Below, piece after piece: positions 7,547-15,402 of a stretch of DNA of 41,806 nt (within the stretch, counting starts at the first letter, position 1; every line of letters begins with the position of its first letter). The translations under genes and the position numbers were made by a program. The notes beneath the pieces are model-generated. The model did not search any database, had not been told where the DNA came from, and worked only from the letters and a program-made list of their open reading frames with translations. Source of the stretch: Oscillospiraceae bacterium. GTDB lineage: Bacteria > Bacillota > Clostridia > Oscillospirales > Ruminococcaceae. The DNA lies in NCBI GenBank assembly GCA_017408395.1, contig JAFQUQ010000059.1:1-41806 (forward strand), given 5' to 3'.

Positions 7547-9052
7547 ATGAAAATGAGAAACACACTCAGCGGAATTACTGCATTGCTGCTGGTAGGCACA
7601 TTCTATTCATTTGCTTTCTGCATGGTAGAGGATATTGATGACAAGCCTATCTCAATGGATTTTTACTATTCCACTGAAACCGATTCAAACGGTGCTGCAC
7701 AGGGTGAGGCGACATCTGCTTTTATGCCGTCTGCCGAAGCTGTAACAGAACAGCCGCAGCAGGAAACATCCTTTGTAACGACAATTCCTGAACTTATCGA
7801 CAGAATTTTTGAGGAAAAGACAACACCTGCTTCATCAGAGGAAATTCAGGTCACAGAACAGCCTGAACCGGATGAAAAGGCGGAGGTTGCTACCGCTGCA
7901 AAGCCTGTTGTTTATGCTGATGAAGATCCTGAGGACGAGCTTCTTTCAAAGGAAACACAGGCTGTGACTAATGTTCCTGAGGATGAGGACATCGAAGAGG
8001 AAACGGAAACCGTTATTGAGATCGAGGACGCTGAAATTATGGAGGAAACTCCTGTTGACGCCGACTACGAAGAGGATGAGGACGTGTCCGAGGAGGAAAC
8101 TTCCTACGAAACAACTTCTTCCGTAATGGTTACGGTAACAGAGGAGATAACCACTCCTGCCGAGCCGCCTGTTGAAACAACGGCTGTTCCTGACCTTATC
8201 ATTACTCTCGATGATACGACCACTACAACTTCCGAAACTACCCCTGCGCCTTCGGATAATGTTTCCGATACAGCTCCTTCCTCCGCTGACAGCGTGTTTA
8301 CTGTAAAATACGGCGGTGCAAATCACACAGAGGACGCTTTCACACTTATCTGCCAGATCGTAAATAACGAGATCTCTCCTTATTTCAGCGACGAGGCTAT
8401 CAAGGCACAGGCTGTTGCCGCTTACTCATATGTAAAGTATCACAACGATAACGGTCTTATCCCGTCCGTTCTTGTCAAGCCTAATCCGTCACAGCGCATT
8501 GTTGATATGGTTTCTGCCGTATGGGGCAAGTGCTGCTATTATAACGGCAAGGTTGCACAGACGGTTTATATGGCTTCATCATCAGGCTATACGGCTTCTT
8601 CAAAGAATGTATGGGGCGGTCATTTCGATTACCTTGTAAGCGTTCCGTGTCCTTTCGACGCTGAAAGCGACCCGAACTACGGTACAGTTAAGAAGTTCTC
8701 CGAGGACAGTATCAGAAAGGCTCTTGAGTCCTACTTCGGTATTACTTTATCGGGAGATCCTAACAACTGGATAAAAATCGTTTCCTATATTGACGGAAAC
8801 TATATTTCTAAAATTGACATCGACGGTCAGGCTTCAACAACCGGCAGAAAGATGCGTGAATCCATTCTGGGTTACCAGATTAACAGCGCAAGCTTTGATG
8901 TTTCTTACGCTGACGGGGTGTTCACATTCACTACCTACGGCTGGGGTCACGGTGTAGGTATGAGCCAGAATGGTGCTAATATTCTTGCAAAAATGGGGTA
9001 CAGCTACGAAGAGATACTCAAATATTACTATACAGGAATTGATGTGCTATGA
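7547..9052 (+). CDS. Secreted SpoIID/LytB-domain protein with an acidic Thr/Glu-rich linker
   Basis: 501 residues. An N-terminal hydrophobic segment (about 6-25) looks like a signal peptide or anchor. Residues 40-250 are Thr/Glu/Asp/Pro-rich and probably unstructured. Residues 252-501 form a SpoIID-type domain; the family includes lytic transglycosylases acting on denuded glycan strands. The likely catalytic Glu is Glu275 in IVNNEISPYFSDEAIKAQAV, and the C-terminal GWGHGVGMSQNGA block is typical (usually SQYGA). AAAGGA lies upstream of the start. Its place after four sortases suggests peptidoglycan trimming linked to surface attachment rather than the classical spore-engulfment role, though this is inference. 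Its stop overlaps the next gene's start (ATGA). Confidence 0.88.
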   Translation: MKMRNTLSGITALLLVGTFYSFAFCMVEDIDDKPISMDFYYSTETDSNGAAQGEATSAFMPSAEAVTEQPQQETSFVTTIPELIDRIFEEKTTPASSEEIQVTEQPEPDEKAEVATAAKPVVYADEDPEDELLSKETQAVTNVPEDEDIEEETETVIEIEDAEIMEETPVDADYEEDEDVSEEETSYETTSSVMVTVTEEITTPAEPPVETTAVPDLIITLDDTTTTTSETTPAPSDNVSDTAPSSADSVFTVKYGGANHTEDAFTLICQIVNNEISPYFSDEAIKAQAVAAYSYVKYHNDNGLIPSVLVKPNPSQRIVDMVSAVWGKCCYYNGKVAQTVYMASSSGYTASSKNVWGGHFDYLVSVPCPFDAESDPNYGTVKKFSEDSIRKALESYFGITLSGDPNNWIKIVSYIDGNYISKIDIDGQASTTGRKMRESILGYQINSASFDVSYADGVFTFTTYGWGHGVGMSQNGANILAKMGYSYEEILKYYYTGIDVL

Positions 9053-10353
9053 TGACGATGTATGATATTATTACAAAGAAAAAGCATAACGTCGAGCTTA
9101 CGACGGAAGAGATCAATTGGTTTGTTGCCGGATACGTTTCCGGCAGCATTCCCGATTATCAGGCTTCTGCGTGGCTTATGGCGGTATGCTTTTCTTCTTT
9201 ATCTGACAGGGAAACTACCGATCTTACAATGGCTATGGCAAGGTCTGGGGATATGTTTGAGCTTGGTCTGGACGGCTTCTGCGCAGACAAGCACAGTACA
9301 GGCGGCGTAGGCGACAAAACCACGCTGATAGTTGCGCCGATAGTGGCTTCCTGCAGTGTTTATGTGCCTAAAATGTCGGGACGTGGTCTTGGACATACGG
9401 GCGGTACTATCGACAAACTGGAGTCCATTCCGGGATTCAGCACCTCGCTTGATTACGACAGGTTTATTTCTGTGGTAAAAAAGGCAGGGTTTGCGGTTGC
9501 AGGTCAGACGGGTACTCTTGTGCCTGCGGATAAAAAGCTGTACGCTCTGAGAAATGCTACGGCTACGGTTGACAGCATTCCTCTCATCTGCTCATCTATT
9601 ATGAGCAAGAAGCTTGCTACGGGTGCTGACGGTATCGTTCTTGATGTAAAGGTCGGGGACGGTGCGTTTATGAAAAATATGGAGGACGCTGAAAAGCTTG
9701 CGGAGGCTATGGTGCGTGTTGCACAGCTTGCAGGCAGAAAATGCTCCGCTGTGCTGACGGATATGAATATGCCTCTCGGTCTGACGGTTGGTAATTCGCT
9801 GGAGGTTATCGAGGCTATCGAAACCTTAAAGGGCAACGGTCCTGCTGACCTTGTGGAGGTCGTAATTGCACTTTCGGCTGAAATGCTCCGTCTGGCAGGA
9901 AAAGGCAGCGAGCAGGAATGCGCTGAAATGGCACGTGACGCTCTGAATTCAGGCAGGGCTCTTGCTAAACTTGCGGAGATGATTGAGCTGCAGGGCGGTG
10001 ATCCTCAGGTTATAAATGATTACAGCTTGTTTAAACAAGCTGAATTTAAACAGGAAGTATACGCAGAACAGGACGGTATAATCAGCGGTATATCCTGCGA
10101 AAAGACAGGTCTTATCTCACTTTCTCTGGGGGCAGGCAGAAAAACCAAGGAGTCGGACATTGATTTTTCGGCAGGTATCAGATTTGCACGCACAGTCGGG
10201 GATGAAGTGCGTAAAGGCGATTTACTTGCCACCGTTTATACCTCATCTGAATGTGACATAAACGCTGCTGCAAAGGAGCTTGCAGGGGTGTTCTCCTATG
10301 GCACGGAAAAAATTTCTGAAAAAAAAGTAAAAAAAATCATAAAAGGGTATTGA
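9049..10353 (+). CDS. pdp: Pyrimidine-nucleoside phosphorylase
   Basis: A cytoplasmic enzyme of 434 residues that splits uridine or thymidine with phosphate to give a free base and a pentose-1-phosphate, for nucleoside salvage. It is a member of nucleoside phosphorylase family II (thymidine/anthranilate phosphoribosyltransferase fold). The phosphate-binding motif KHSTGGVGDKTT is at residues 81-92, followed by MSGRGLGHTGGTIDKLE. Length is normal. Start is at 9049; starts at 9052 and 9058 are also possible (MTMYDII resembles the family N-terminus). The ATGA overlap with the preceding gene implies translational coupling with a cell-wall gene, which is an odd partner for a salvage enzyme. Its stop codon lies inside the -35 box of the next promoter. 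Confidence 0.95.
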   Translation: MMTMYDIITKKKHNVELTTEEINWFVAGYVSGSIPDYQASAWLMAVCFSSLSDRETTDLTMAMARSGDMFELGLDGFCADKHSTGGVGDKTTLIVAPIVASCSVYVPKMSGRGLGHTGGTIDKLESIPGFSTSLDYDRFISVVKKAGFAVAGQTGTLVPADKKLYALRNATATVDSIPLICSSIMSKKLATGADGIVLDVKVGDGAFMKNMEDAEKLAEAMVRVAQLAGRKCSAVLTDMNMPLGLTVGNSLEVIEAIETLKGNGPADLVEVVIALSAEMLRLAGKGSEQECAEMARDALNSGRALAKLAEMIELQGGDPQVINDYSLFKQAEFKQEVYAEQDGIISGISCEKTGLISLSLGAGRKTKESDIDFSAGIRFARTVGDEVRKGDLLATVYTSSECDINAAAKELAGVFSYGTEKISEKKVKKIIKGY

Positions 10354-10390
10354 CATTTAATATTATATGTCGTATAATATTAAATGTCAA
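10350..10390 (+). promoter_or_regulatory. Perfect consensus promoter embedded in a 17-bp inverted repeat
   Basis: TTGACA at 10350-10355, exactly 17 bases, then TATAAT at 10373-10378. The same stretch is a perfect inverted repeat: TTGACATTTAATATTAT at 10350-10366 and its reverse complement at 10374-10390, around seven bases. The left arm carries the -35 box and the right arm covers most of the -10 box and the start-proximal region. It drives the gene at 10500 and may contain an operator or act as a hairpin at the end of the upstream operon. Confidence 0.75.
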
Positions 10391-10410
10391 GCAAGATAGT
10401 ATACGCAACA

Positions 10411-10472
10411 GGCTTAACAACATATGCTTTATTACCGTTTATTGTCAAGCGGACGGTACGCATATTTAAGCC
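10411..10472 (+). promoter_or_regulatory. Structured 5' leader of the zinc-ribbon gene
   Basis: Three nested paired segments are visible: GGCTTAA (10411) with TTAAGCC (10466), ATATGC (10422) with GCATAT (10460), and TACCGT (10433) with ACGGTA (10453). Together they make a stem of 19 base pairs with one internal bulge and a 14-base loop, ending 27 bases before the start codon. No known riboswitch class was recognised. Confidence 0.55.
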
Positions 10473-10499
10473 GCAACTTTTATACAGGAGGACATTATT

Positions 10500-10982
10500 A
10501 TGAACGAAGTATTCGAAAAAATCACCAAAACATTCACAGACACAGGCAAGGTTGTTACAGAAAAGACAAAGCAGGTAAGCGAAACTGCAAAGCTCCACGC
10601 TAAGATCTCTTCTTCTGAAAACACAATCAGCACAAACTACACCACCCTCGGCAAGTACTACTACGAAACCTACAAGGCTAACCCTGATGAAGCTGTTGCT
10701 GCTGCATGCGGCGAAATTACAGCTGCTATGGAAGCTATCGAGGAAATGAAGGCACAGATCCTTTCTCTCAAGGGTATCGTAAAGTGCGACGCTTGCGGTG
10801 CTGAGTGTCCTATCGAAAACAACTTCTGCGGCAAGTGCGGTGCAGTTCTTGAAAAGCCTGAACCAATCGTTGAAGAAGCTGTTGAAGCAATCGAGGTTGA
10901 AGTTGTAGAAGCTGTTGAAGCTGAAGAAGCAATCGAGGAAGCAATTGCTGAAGAAATCGCAGAAGAAACTGTTGAAGAATAA
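10500..10982 (+). CDS. Zinc-ribbon protein with helical N-terminus and acidic tail
   Basis: 160 residues of unknown function. Residues 1-88 are predicted helical and Lys/Thr/Glu-rich; 95-115 carry a four-cysteine zinc ribbon (CDACGAEC then CGKCGA); 120-160 are an almost pure Glu/Ala/Val/Ile acidic tail. There is no signal peptide or membrane segment. AGGAGG sits nine bases before the ATG and the promoter is a perfect consensus, so high expression is likely. Codon choice is biased toward C-ending codons (AAC, TAC, CTC) compared with neighbours, also consistent with abundant expression. It is a single-gene unit ending at 11016-11044. Small zinc-ribbon proteins of this layout are common in Clostridia without assigned roles. 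Confidence 0.8.
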   Translation: MNEVFEKITKTFTDTGKVVTEKTKQVSETAKLHAKISSSENTISTNYTTLGKYYYETYKANPDEAVAAACGEITAAMEAIEEMKAQILSLKGIVKCDACGAECPIENNFCGKCGAVLEKPEPIVEEAVEAIEVEVVEAVEAEEAIEEAIAEEIAEETVEE

Positions 10983-11015
10983 TCAGCGTAATCCGTATTG
11001 CTGAATAAAACAACA

Positions 11016-11044
11016 ACGCTGTATGGCTTAAAGTCATACAGCGT
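11016..11044. terminator. Bidirectional terminator between the zinc-ribbon and lipoprotein genes
   Basis: ACGCTGTATG and CATACAGCGT pair around GCTTAAAGT. The following bases on the plus strand (GTATTATTAT) are AT-rich. Convergent genes flank it. Confidence 0.65.
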
Positions 11045-11050
11045 GTATTA

Positions 11051-12271
11051 TTATGAAAGAACTATGGGTATATCAACGGAAGCGTAGGCTCTGTCGGCGT
11101 CGGACGCGGTACGCTGGTAGGCAACGTAAAGCTCCTCGCCGTCTTTTTCAGCACGTCCCTCAAAAAGATAAAGCTTGTCGTCGGTGTGAATTTTTTCAGG
11201 TTCGTAAGCCTGGGCAAGGCTCTCCGCAGACTGGCTTAAAGGTATTCCCATTACGGAAGCGTTGTCGAGAGCGTTGCTGTCAAGGAGGAAGAGCCACTTT
11301 ATGACTCTTGCGGCAGAGGGGGCTTCATCCTTTGTCCTGACGGCACTTACCATTCCCACGGGTCTGCCGTTTATGTAGAGAAGGTAGGCGTCTTCAAGGT
11401 AATCATCAAAATAGATGTCGCCGATTTCATAATCCACAAGCATTCCCTCGCTGTTAAAATCGCTTATAACAGGTGAAAGAGGAGATTTGAACTTTCCTAT
11501 AACAACGGCGTCGTCGTCAAATGCACGGCTTGTATCGAATGGGCGAAGCTCGCCGCCGATTTCCTCAACAGGCTCATCGGGAATAAAATATTCAAAGGGT
11601 GAGTAATAGCATTTTGAGCCTGCATTTCTGATGTCGGAGCAGTTTAAATTAAAGAGCATAGCGTAGTTTGAAGCTTCAAGGAAAAGGGCTACGCTGTTGC
11701 TTTTGCTGAGATAAACGGTAATGCCGCTTCCGTCGCCGTTAGGTTCAAAGGTGCCCGATGATGAGCCGAATGCCCGTTCTATTGAGTCACGGTCGAAGCT
11801 GTAACGGACCTTGCCGAAGCTCCAGCTGGAGTATTCGCCGTCCGGCATAATGCAGATGATGACAGCGTGGTCAAAGTCGGTAAGCTTATTCTGCACGGCA
11901 ATAACGTCGGCACATTCCTCGCCGTTTATTGCAAGGGTCGCCATAAAGCCCGTGTAAGGCGGCTGATTGACGACCTCCGTCTGATTTATCACCGTAAATT
12001 CGGGCGGCAGGTCGCATATCATTACGGGCACAACAATTTTGCTGCCGTTTATTGTAATGTTTTCAAAGGCAGAGTCAAGTTTGCGTGAGTTTTCTTCGTT
12101 CAATGCAGAGGCATTGTTTAAGCCGTGGTCACCCAGAACTCCTGCAATAAGTCCCTCGCTCATACCGTAATCAAGCTCGTCATAAAGGGTGTAGGGGTCA
12201 ACTTCAAAGCAGGCTGTAAACAGGGTCAGGGATATTATCAGCATAACAGCCGACAGAATTATTCTTTTCAT
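11051..12271 (-). CDS. Lipoprotein of unknown function
   Basis: 406 residues. The N-terminus is a lipoprotein signal with lipobox LFTAC, so Cys21 should be lipidated and the protein held on the outer face of the membrane. The mature part has no motif I recognise; it is moderately acidic, with no further membrane segments and no obvious catalytic signature. AAGGAAAG lies upstream of the ATG. It follows the dipeptidase gene by 59 bases on the same strand, with a hairpin between them, so co-transcription is possible but partial. Confidence 0.8.
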   Translation of the reverse strand: MKRIILSAVMLIISLTLFTACFEVDPYTLYDELDYGMSEGLIAGVLGDHGLNNASALNEENSRKLDSAFENITINGSKIVVPVMICDLPPEFTVINQTEVVNQPPYTGFMATLAINGEECADVIAVQNKLTDFDHAVIICIMPDGEYSSWSFGKVRYSFDRDSIERAFGSSSGTFEPNGDGSGITVYLSKSNSVALFLEASNYAMLFNLNCSDIRNAGSKCYYSPFEYFIPDEPVEEIGGELRPFDTSRAFDDDAVVIGKFKSPLSPVISDFNSEGMLVDYEIGDIYFDDYLEDAYLLYINGRPVGMVSAVRTKDEAPSAARVIKWLFLLDSNALDNASVMGIPLSQSAESLAQAYEPEKIHTDDKLYLFEGRAEKDGEELYVAYQRTASDADRAYASVDIPIVLS

Positions 12272-12297
12272 AATTTCACTTTCCTTATGTAAATTTC

Positions 12298-12326
12298 AAG
12301 CGGCACCGTTTAAGACAGCGCCGCTT
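12298..12326 (-). terminator. Hairpin between the dipeptidase and lipoprotein genes
   Basis: AAGCGGC and GCCGCTT pair around about 15 bases. There is no T run after it, so it may be an attenuator or mRNA-stability element rather than a full terminator. Confidence 0.4.
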
Positions 12327-12330
12327 ATGT

Positions 12331-13767
12331 TTATTTAAGCTCAGCAAGTACCCTGAGCAGATAGTCCCAGCCTCTTTCTACGGAGGCAATGCTCATTCTC
12401 TCGTTGGGAGTGTGGACATTTTCAATGTCAGGACCGAAAGAAACCATATCTGCGTCGGCGATTTTTTCTGCAAAGATACCGCATTCAAGTCCTGCGTGGA
12501 TTGCGGCGATAACAGGCTTTTTGCCGTACATTTCCTCGTAGACACGTACCATTGCGTCACGGAGAGGGGAGTTTTCCCTGTATTCCCAGGCAGGATAATC
12601 GTTGACGATAGTGATTTTGCCGCCGAGGAAGTTTACAAATGAAGTAAGCTGTTCGGAAACGATGTTTAAACCGTCCGCTGCGTTGCTTCTTGAAAGATGC
12701 TCGGTTTTTACCGTGCCGCCGTCGGTTTCAAGCACGCCCAGATTTACGGAAGTCTGTACAAGTGTGGAAATATCGGGGCTCATTTCAATGATACCGTCAA
12801 GAACGTTGAAAAGTATAAACGCAAGCTTCTCTGCGGAAGCCTTGTCAAAGCATTTTTCAGGGAGTGCACAGGGAGCAATATCAATTTTAACGTCAGGCTC
12901 AATTCTGCGGCATTCCTGTAAAAGTGCCGTTTCAAAGTCCTTTACGGCAGAGGAGAGGGCTGTGCCGTTTTCAGAGTTTACGCACACAACTGCGGAAGCT
13001 GTTTTGGGGATAACGTTCATTTTGCCGCCGCCGTTTACTTCTGCAATACCGAGGTCAAAGGAGCCTGTAAGCTTTGTAAGGAGTCTGCCAAGGAGCTTTA
13101 TGCCGTTTATACGGTGTTTGTCGATGTCAACGCCTGAATGACCGCCCTTTAAGCCGTCGATGGAAATTTTATATGCGGCGGTGTAAGGTGTGTCGATAAG
13201 GTCAAGGTTAAATTCGGTGTTTGCTCTTGCGCCGCCTGCACAGCTGACGGTGAGGATACCCTCTTCCTCGGAGTCGATGTTGATGACCTTTTTACCCTTG
13301 AGCAGGTCAGCTTCAAGGTCCTTTGCGCCGTACATACCTGTTTCCTCGTCACGGGTCAGGAGCGCTTCGATTGGCGGATGGGGGATGTCGTCCAAGTCAA
13401 GGAGTGCAAAGATGTAGGCAAGCGCAATTCCGTCGTCGCCGCCGAGAGTTGTGCCGTCGGCTGTTATCCAGTCGTTTTCGATGATAAGGTCGATACCGTC
13501 CTTTGACATATCCTTTTTGCAGGCGGTAGTCTTTTCGCAGACCATATCAAAGTGTCCCTGAATAATGACAGGCTCGCTGTTTTCGTAGCCCTTTGTGCCG
13601 TCGGCGTAGATAATAACGTTTCTGCCTGCGTCCTTTACAGCTTTAAGGTTATGCTTGCGTGCAAAATCAAGGCAGTATTCCTCAATCATTTCAGTGTTTC
13701 CCGAACCGTGTGGGATTTTGCAGATTTCTTTAAAATAATCAAAAACCTTGTCTGCTTTTACAGTCAT
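12331..13767 (-). CDS. pepD: Aminoacyl-histidine dipeptidase (M20 peptidase, PepD type)
   Basis: A cytoplasmic di-zinc dipeptidase of 478 residues, family M20 (PepD/beta-alanyl-histidine dipeptidase). Metal and catalytic motifs are in the expected order: QGHFDMV with His72 and Asp74, LGGDDGIA with the bridging Asp110, TRDEETGMYGA with the catalytic Glu140 and adjacent Glu141, NIDSEEEG, and HAGLECG near the C-terminus. Length matches E. coli PepD (about 485). GAGGG upstream of the start and a promoter at 13803-13831 support the start at 13767. It probably recycles dipeptides as an amino-acid source; the lipoprotein gene follows on the same strand. Confidence 0.93.
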   Translation of the reverse strand: MTVKADKVFDYFKEICKIPHGSGNTEMIEEYCLDFARKHNLKAVKDAGRNVIIYADGTKGYENSEPVIIQGHFDMVCEKTTACKKDMSKDGIDLIIENDWITADGTTLGGDDGIALAYIFALLDLDDIPHPPIEALLTRDEETGMYGAKDLEADLLKGKKVINIDSEEEGILTVSCAGGARANTEFNLDLIDTPYTAAYKISIDGLKGGHSGVDIDKHRINGIKLLGRLLTKLTGSFDLGIAEVNGGGKMNVIPKTASAVVCVNSENGTALSSAVKDFETALLQECRRIEPDVKIDIAPCALPEKCFDKASAEKLAFILFNVLDGIIEMSPDISTLVQTSVNLGVLETDGGTVKTEHLSRSNAADGLNIVSEQLTSFVNFLGGKITIVNDYPAWEYRENSPLRDAMVRVYEEMYGKKPVIAAIHAGLECGIFAEKIADADMVSFGPDIENVHTPNERMSIASVERGWDYLLRVLAELK

Positions 13768-13802
13768 GATAAACCCTCTTTCAATTAAAATAAACTGATA
13801 TT

Positions 13803-13831
13803 ATTATGCCACATTTTTCGGATTAAATCAA
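13803..13831 (-). promoter_or_regulatory. Promoter of the dipeptidase gene
   Basis: Read on the minus strand: TTGATT, 17-base spacer, CATAAT (the -10 complement is at 13803-13808). It lies 36 bases upstream of the start. Confidence 0.6.
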
Positions 13832-13848
13832 TAGCAAAACGGCACATC

Positions 13849-13878
13849 TTGACTTTTATGTGTCTGCTGTGTTAAAAT
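13849..13878 (+). promoter_or_regulatory. Promoter of the HAD hydrolase gene
   Basis: TTGACT at 13849-13854, 18-base spacer, TAAAAT at 13873-13878. It is divergent from the dipeptidase promoter, with 17 bases between the two -35 boxes. Confidence 0.6.
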
Positions 13879-13911
13879 TGTAGCATATTATTCAAAGAGG
13901 AGCATTATTTA

Positions 13912-14619
13912 ATGGACATCAGAGCAGTTTTATTTGACATGGACGGCACACTTCTGCCTATGGATCAGGCGGTTTTTACAAAATCTTATTTTAAGGAGCT
14001 TGGAAAGGTGCTCTGTCCTTACGGCGTTGAGCCTGACAAGTTTACGGCGGCTGTCTGGGCAGGAACAAAGGATATGATAAAAAATGACGGCAGCAGATGC
14101 AATGCCGACGCTTTCTGGGAAAAATTCTGCAATCTTACAGGCTTTGCCGAGGATTTTGCACGTCCCATATGCGATAATTTCTATGTTACCGATTTTAAAA
14201 AGACAAAAGAATTCACATCATACAACCCATTGGCTGTTGAAGCGGTGAAGGCTGTAAAGGAAAAGGGTCTGAGAACTGCCCTTGCAACAAATCCGCTGTT
14301 CCCTATGTCGGCACAGCTTGTACGTCTTGAATGGACAGGTCTTAAGGGCGAAAATTTTGAATTTGTGACTTCCTATGAAACGGAGTCATACTGCAAGCCA
14401 AATCCCGAATATTACCGTGCCGTATGCAAAAAGCTGGGACTTGCCCCCGAAGAATGTCTGATGATAGGGAATGACGTTGAAGAAGATATGATAGCGGCAT
14501 CCTCGGCTGGAATGAAGTGCTGGCTGCTTACTGACTGCGTTGTTGAAAGCGAAAATCACGTCTGGGACGGTCCGAAGGGTAATTTTGCGGAAACGGTCGA
14601 AATGATTAAATCGCTGTAA
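13912..14619 (+). CDS. HAD-superfamily hydrolase
   Basis: A cytoplasmic protein of 235 residues, probably a small-molecule phosphatase. Motif I is FDMDGTL at 8-14 with nucleophile Asp9 and acid Asp11; motif II is ATNP near 125; motif III Lys is in CKPNPEYY; motif IV is IGNDVEEDM. A helical cap lies between motifs I and II. AGAGGAG precedes the start. It is monocistronic: own promoter, shared terminator with mscL. The substrate cannot be told from sequence. Confidence 0.88.
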   Translation: MDIRAVLFDMDGTLLPMDQAVFTKSYFKELGKVLCPYGVEPDKFTAAVWAGTKDMIKNDGSRCNADAFWEKFCNLTGFAEDFARPICDNFYVTDFKKTKEFTSYNPLAVEAVKAVKEKGLRTALATNPLFPMSAQLVRLEWTGLKGENFEFVTSYETESYCKPNPEYYRAVCKKLGLAPEECLMIGNDVEEDMIAASSAGMKCWLLTDCVVESENHVWDGPKGNFAETVEMIKSL

Positions 14620-14624
14620 AAATA

Positions 14625-14661
14625 AAAATCTGCTGTACACAATTAACGTACAGCAGATTTT
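14625..14661. terminator. Bidirectional terminator between the HAD gene and mscL
   Basis: AAAATCTGCTGTAC and GTACAGCAGATTTT pair perfectly around ACAATTAAC, with T runs on both exits. Confidence 0.85.
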
Positions 14662-14672
14662 GTTTTTATGTA

Positions 14673-15146
14673 TTACTTTCCGTTCTGTTCCTTGAGCAGG
14701 TCACGGATCTCTGTGAGAAGAACCTCTTCCTTGCTTGGTGCAGGAGGTGCCGCAGGCTTTTCTTCCTTCTTTTTCTTAAGCTTGTTGATACCCTTGATGA
14801 GAAGGAACACGCAGAATGCAACGATTACAAAGTTAAGAAGTACCTGAATGAAGTTGCCGTAGCAGATAGCAACCTCAGGGATAGCTTCAACTGCCGCAAT
14901 GCCTGCCGCTTCGTCAGCTTCAACAGCCGCTACGCCTTCCTGAAGAACGATTTTAAGGTCAGCAAAATTCATCTTGCCGACAACAAGTCCTATTCCGGGC
15001 ATTACAATGTCATTTACGAGAGAGTTTACGATTGGTGTAAACGCACCGCCCATGATAACACCGACTGCCATATCTATTACGTTGCCTCTTGCAATAAACT
15101 CCTTGAATTCGGCAACGATACCCTTCTTTTTCTTTTCATCTGCCAT
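14673..15146 (-). CDS. mscL: Large-conductance mechanosensitive channel MscL
   Basis: 157 residues; an inner-membrane pentameric channel that opens under membrane tension to release solutes during hypo-osmotic shock. The N-terminal amphipathic stretch ([17 protein letters not shown], about 16-32), TM1 with [18 protein letters not shown]2 (about 98-118) and the C-terminal [16 protein letters not shown] bundle all match the family. The extracellular loop (about 60-95) is longer than in E. coli MscL and holds an acidic Ala/Glu/Val stretch with two AAVEA repeats. It is a single gene, convergent with the HAD gene. Confidence 0.96.
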   Translation of the reverse strand: MADEKKKKGIVAEFKEFIARGNVIDMAVGVIMGGAFTPIVNSLVNDIVMPGIGLVVGKMNFADLKIVLQEGVAAVEADEAAGIAAVEAIPEVAICYGNFIQVLLNFVIVAFCVFLLIKGINKLKKKKEEKPAAPPAPSKEEVLLTEIRDLLKEQNGK

Positions 15147-15333
15147 GATTTTAACACCCTTTCAGTTTATTTAATTGAATTTTATAATAATAATGTGTAT
15201 TGCATAAAATCGTATTGTTATTTTTTTATTAATATTGTCGGATTTTGCAGAAACGGTCTTCCTTTAAATGTATCTTTTGCGTAAAGAATGGCAGCGTTTA
15301 TTGATTGTTTATAAAGATGTAGCCAAAAATCAA

Positions 15334-15362
15334 TTGAAAGGTGAAAAAGGTTTTGGTATAAT
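15334..15362 (+). promoter_or_regulatory. Promoter of the PilZ-like gene
   Basis: TTGAAA at 15334-15339, 17-base spacer, TATAAT at 15357-15362, giving a leader of roughly 35 bases. Confidence 0.7.
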
Positions 15363-15402
15363 TGAATAAAGTTATAAAATGGGGCAGAAGGGGGGCAGCT
15401 TT

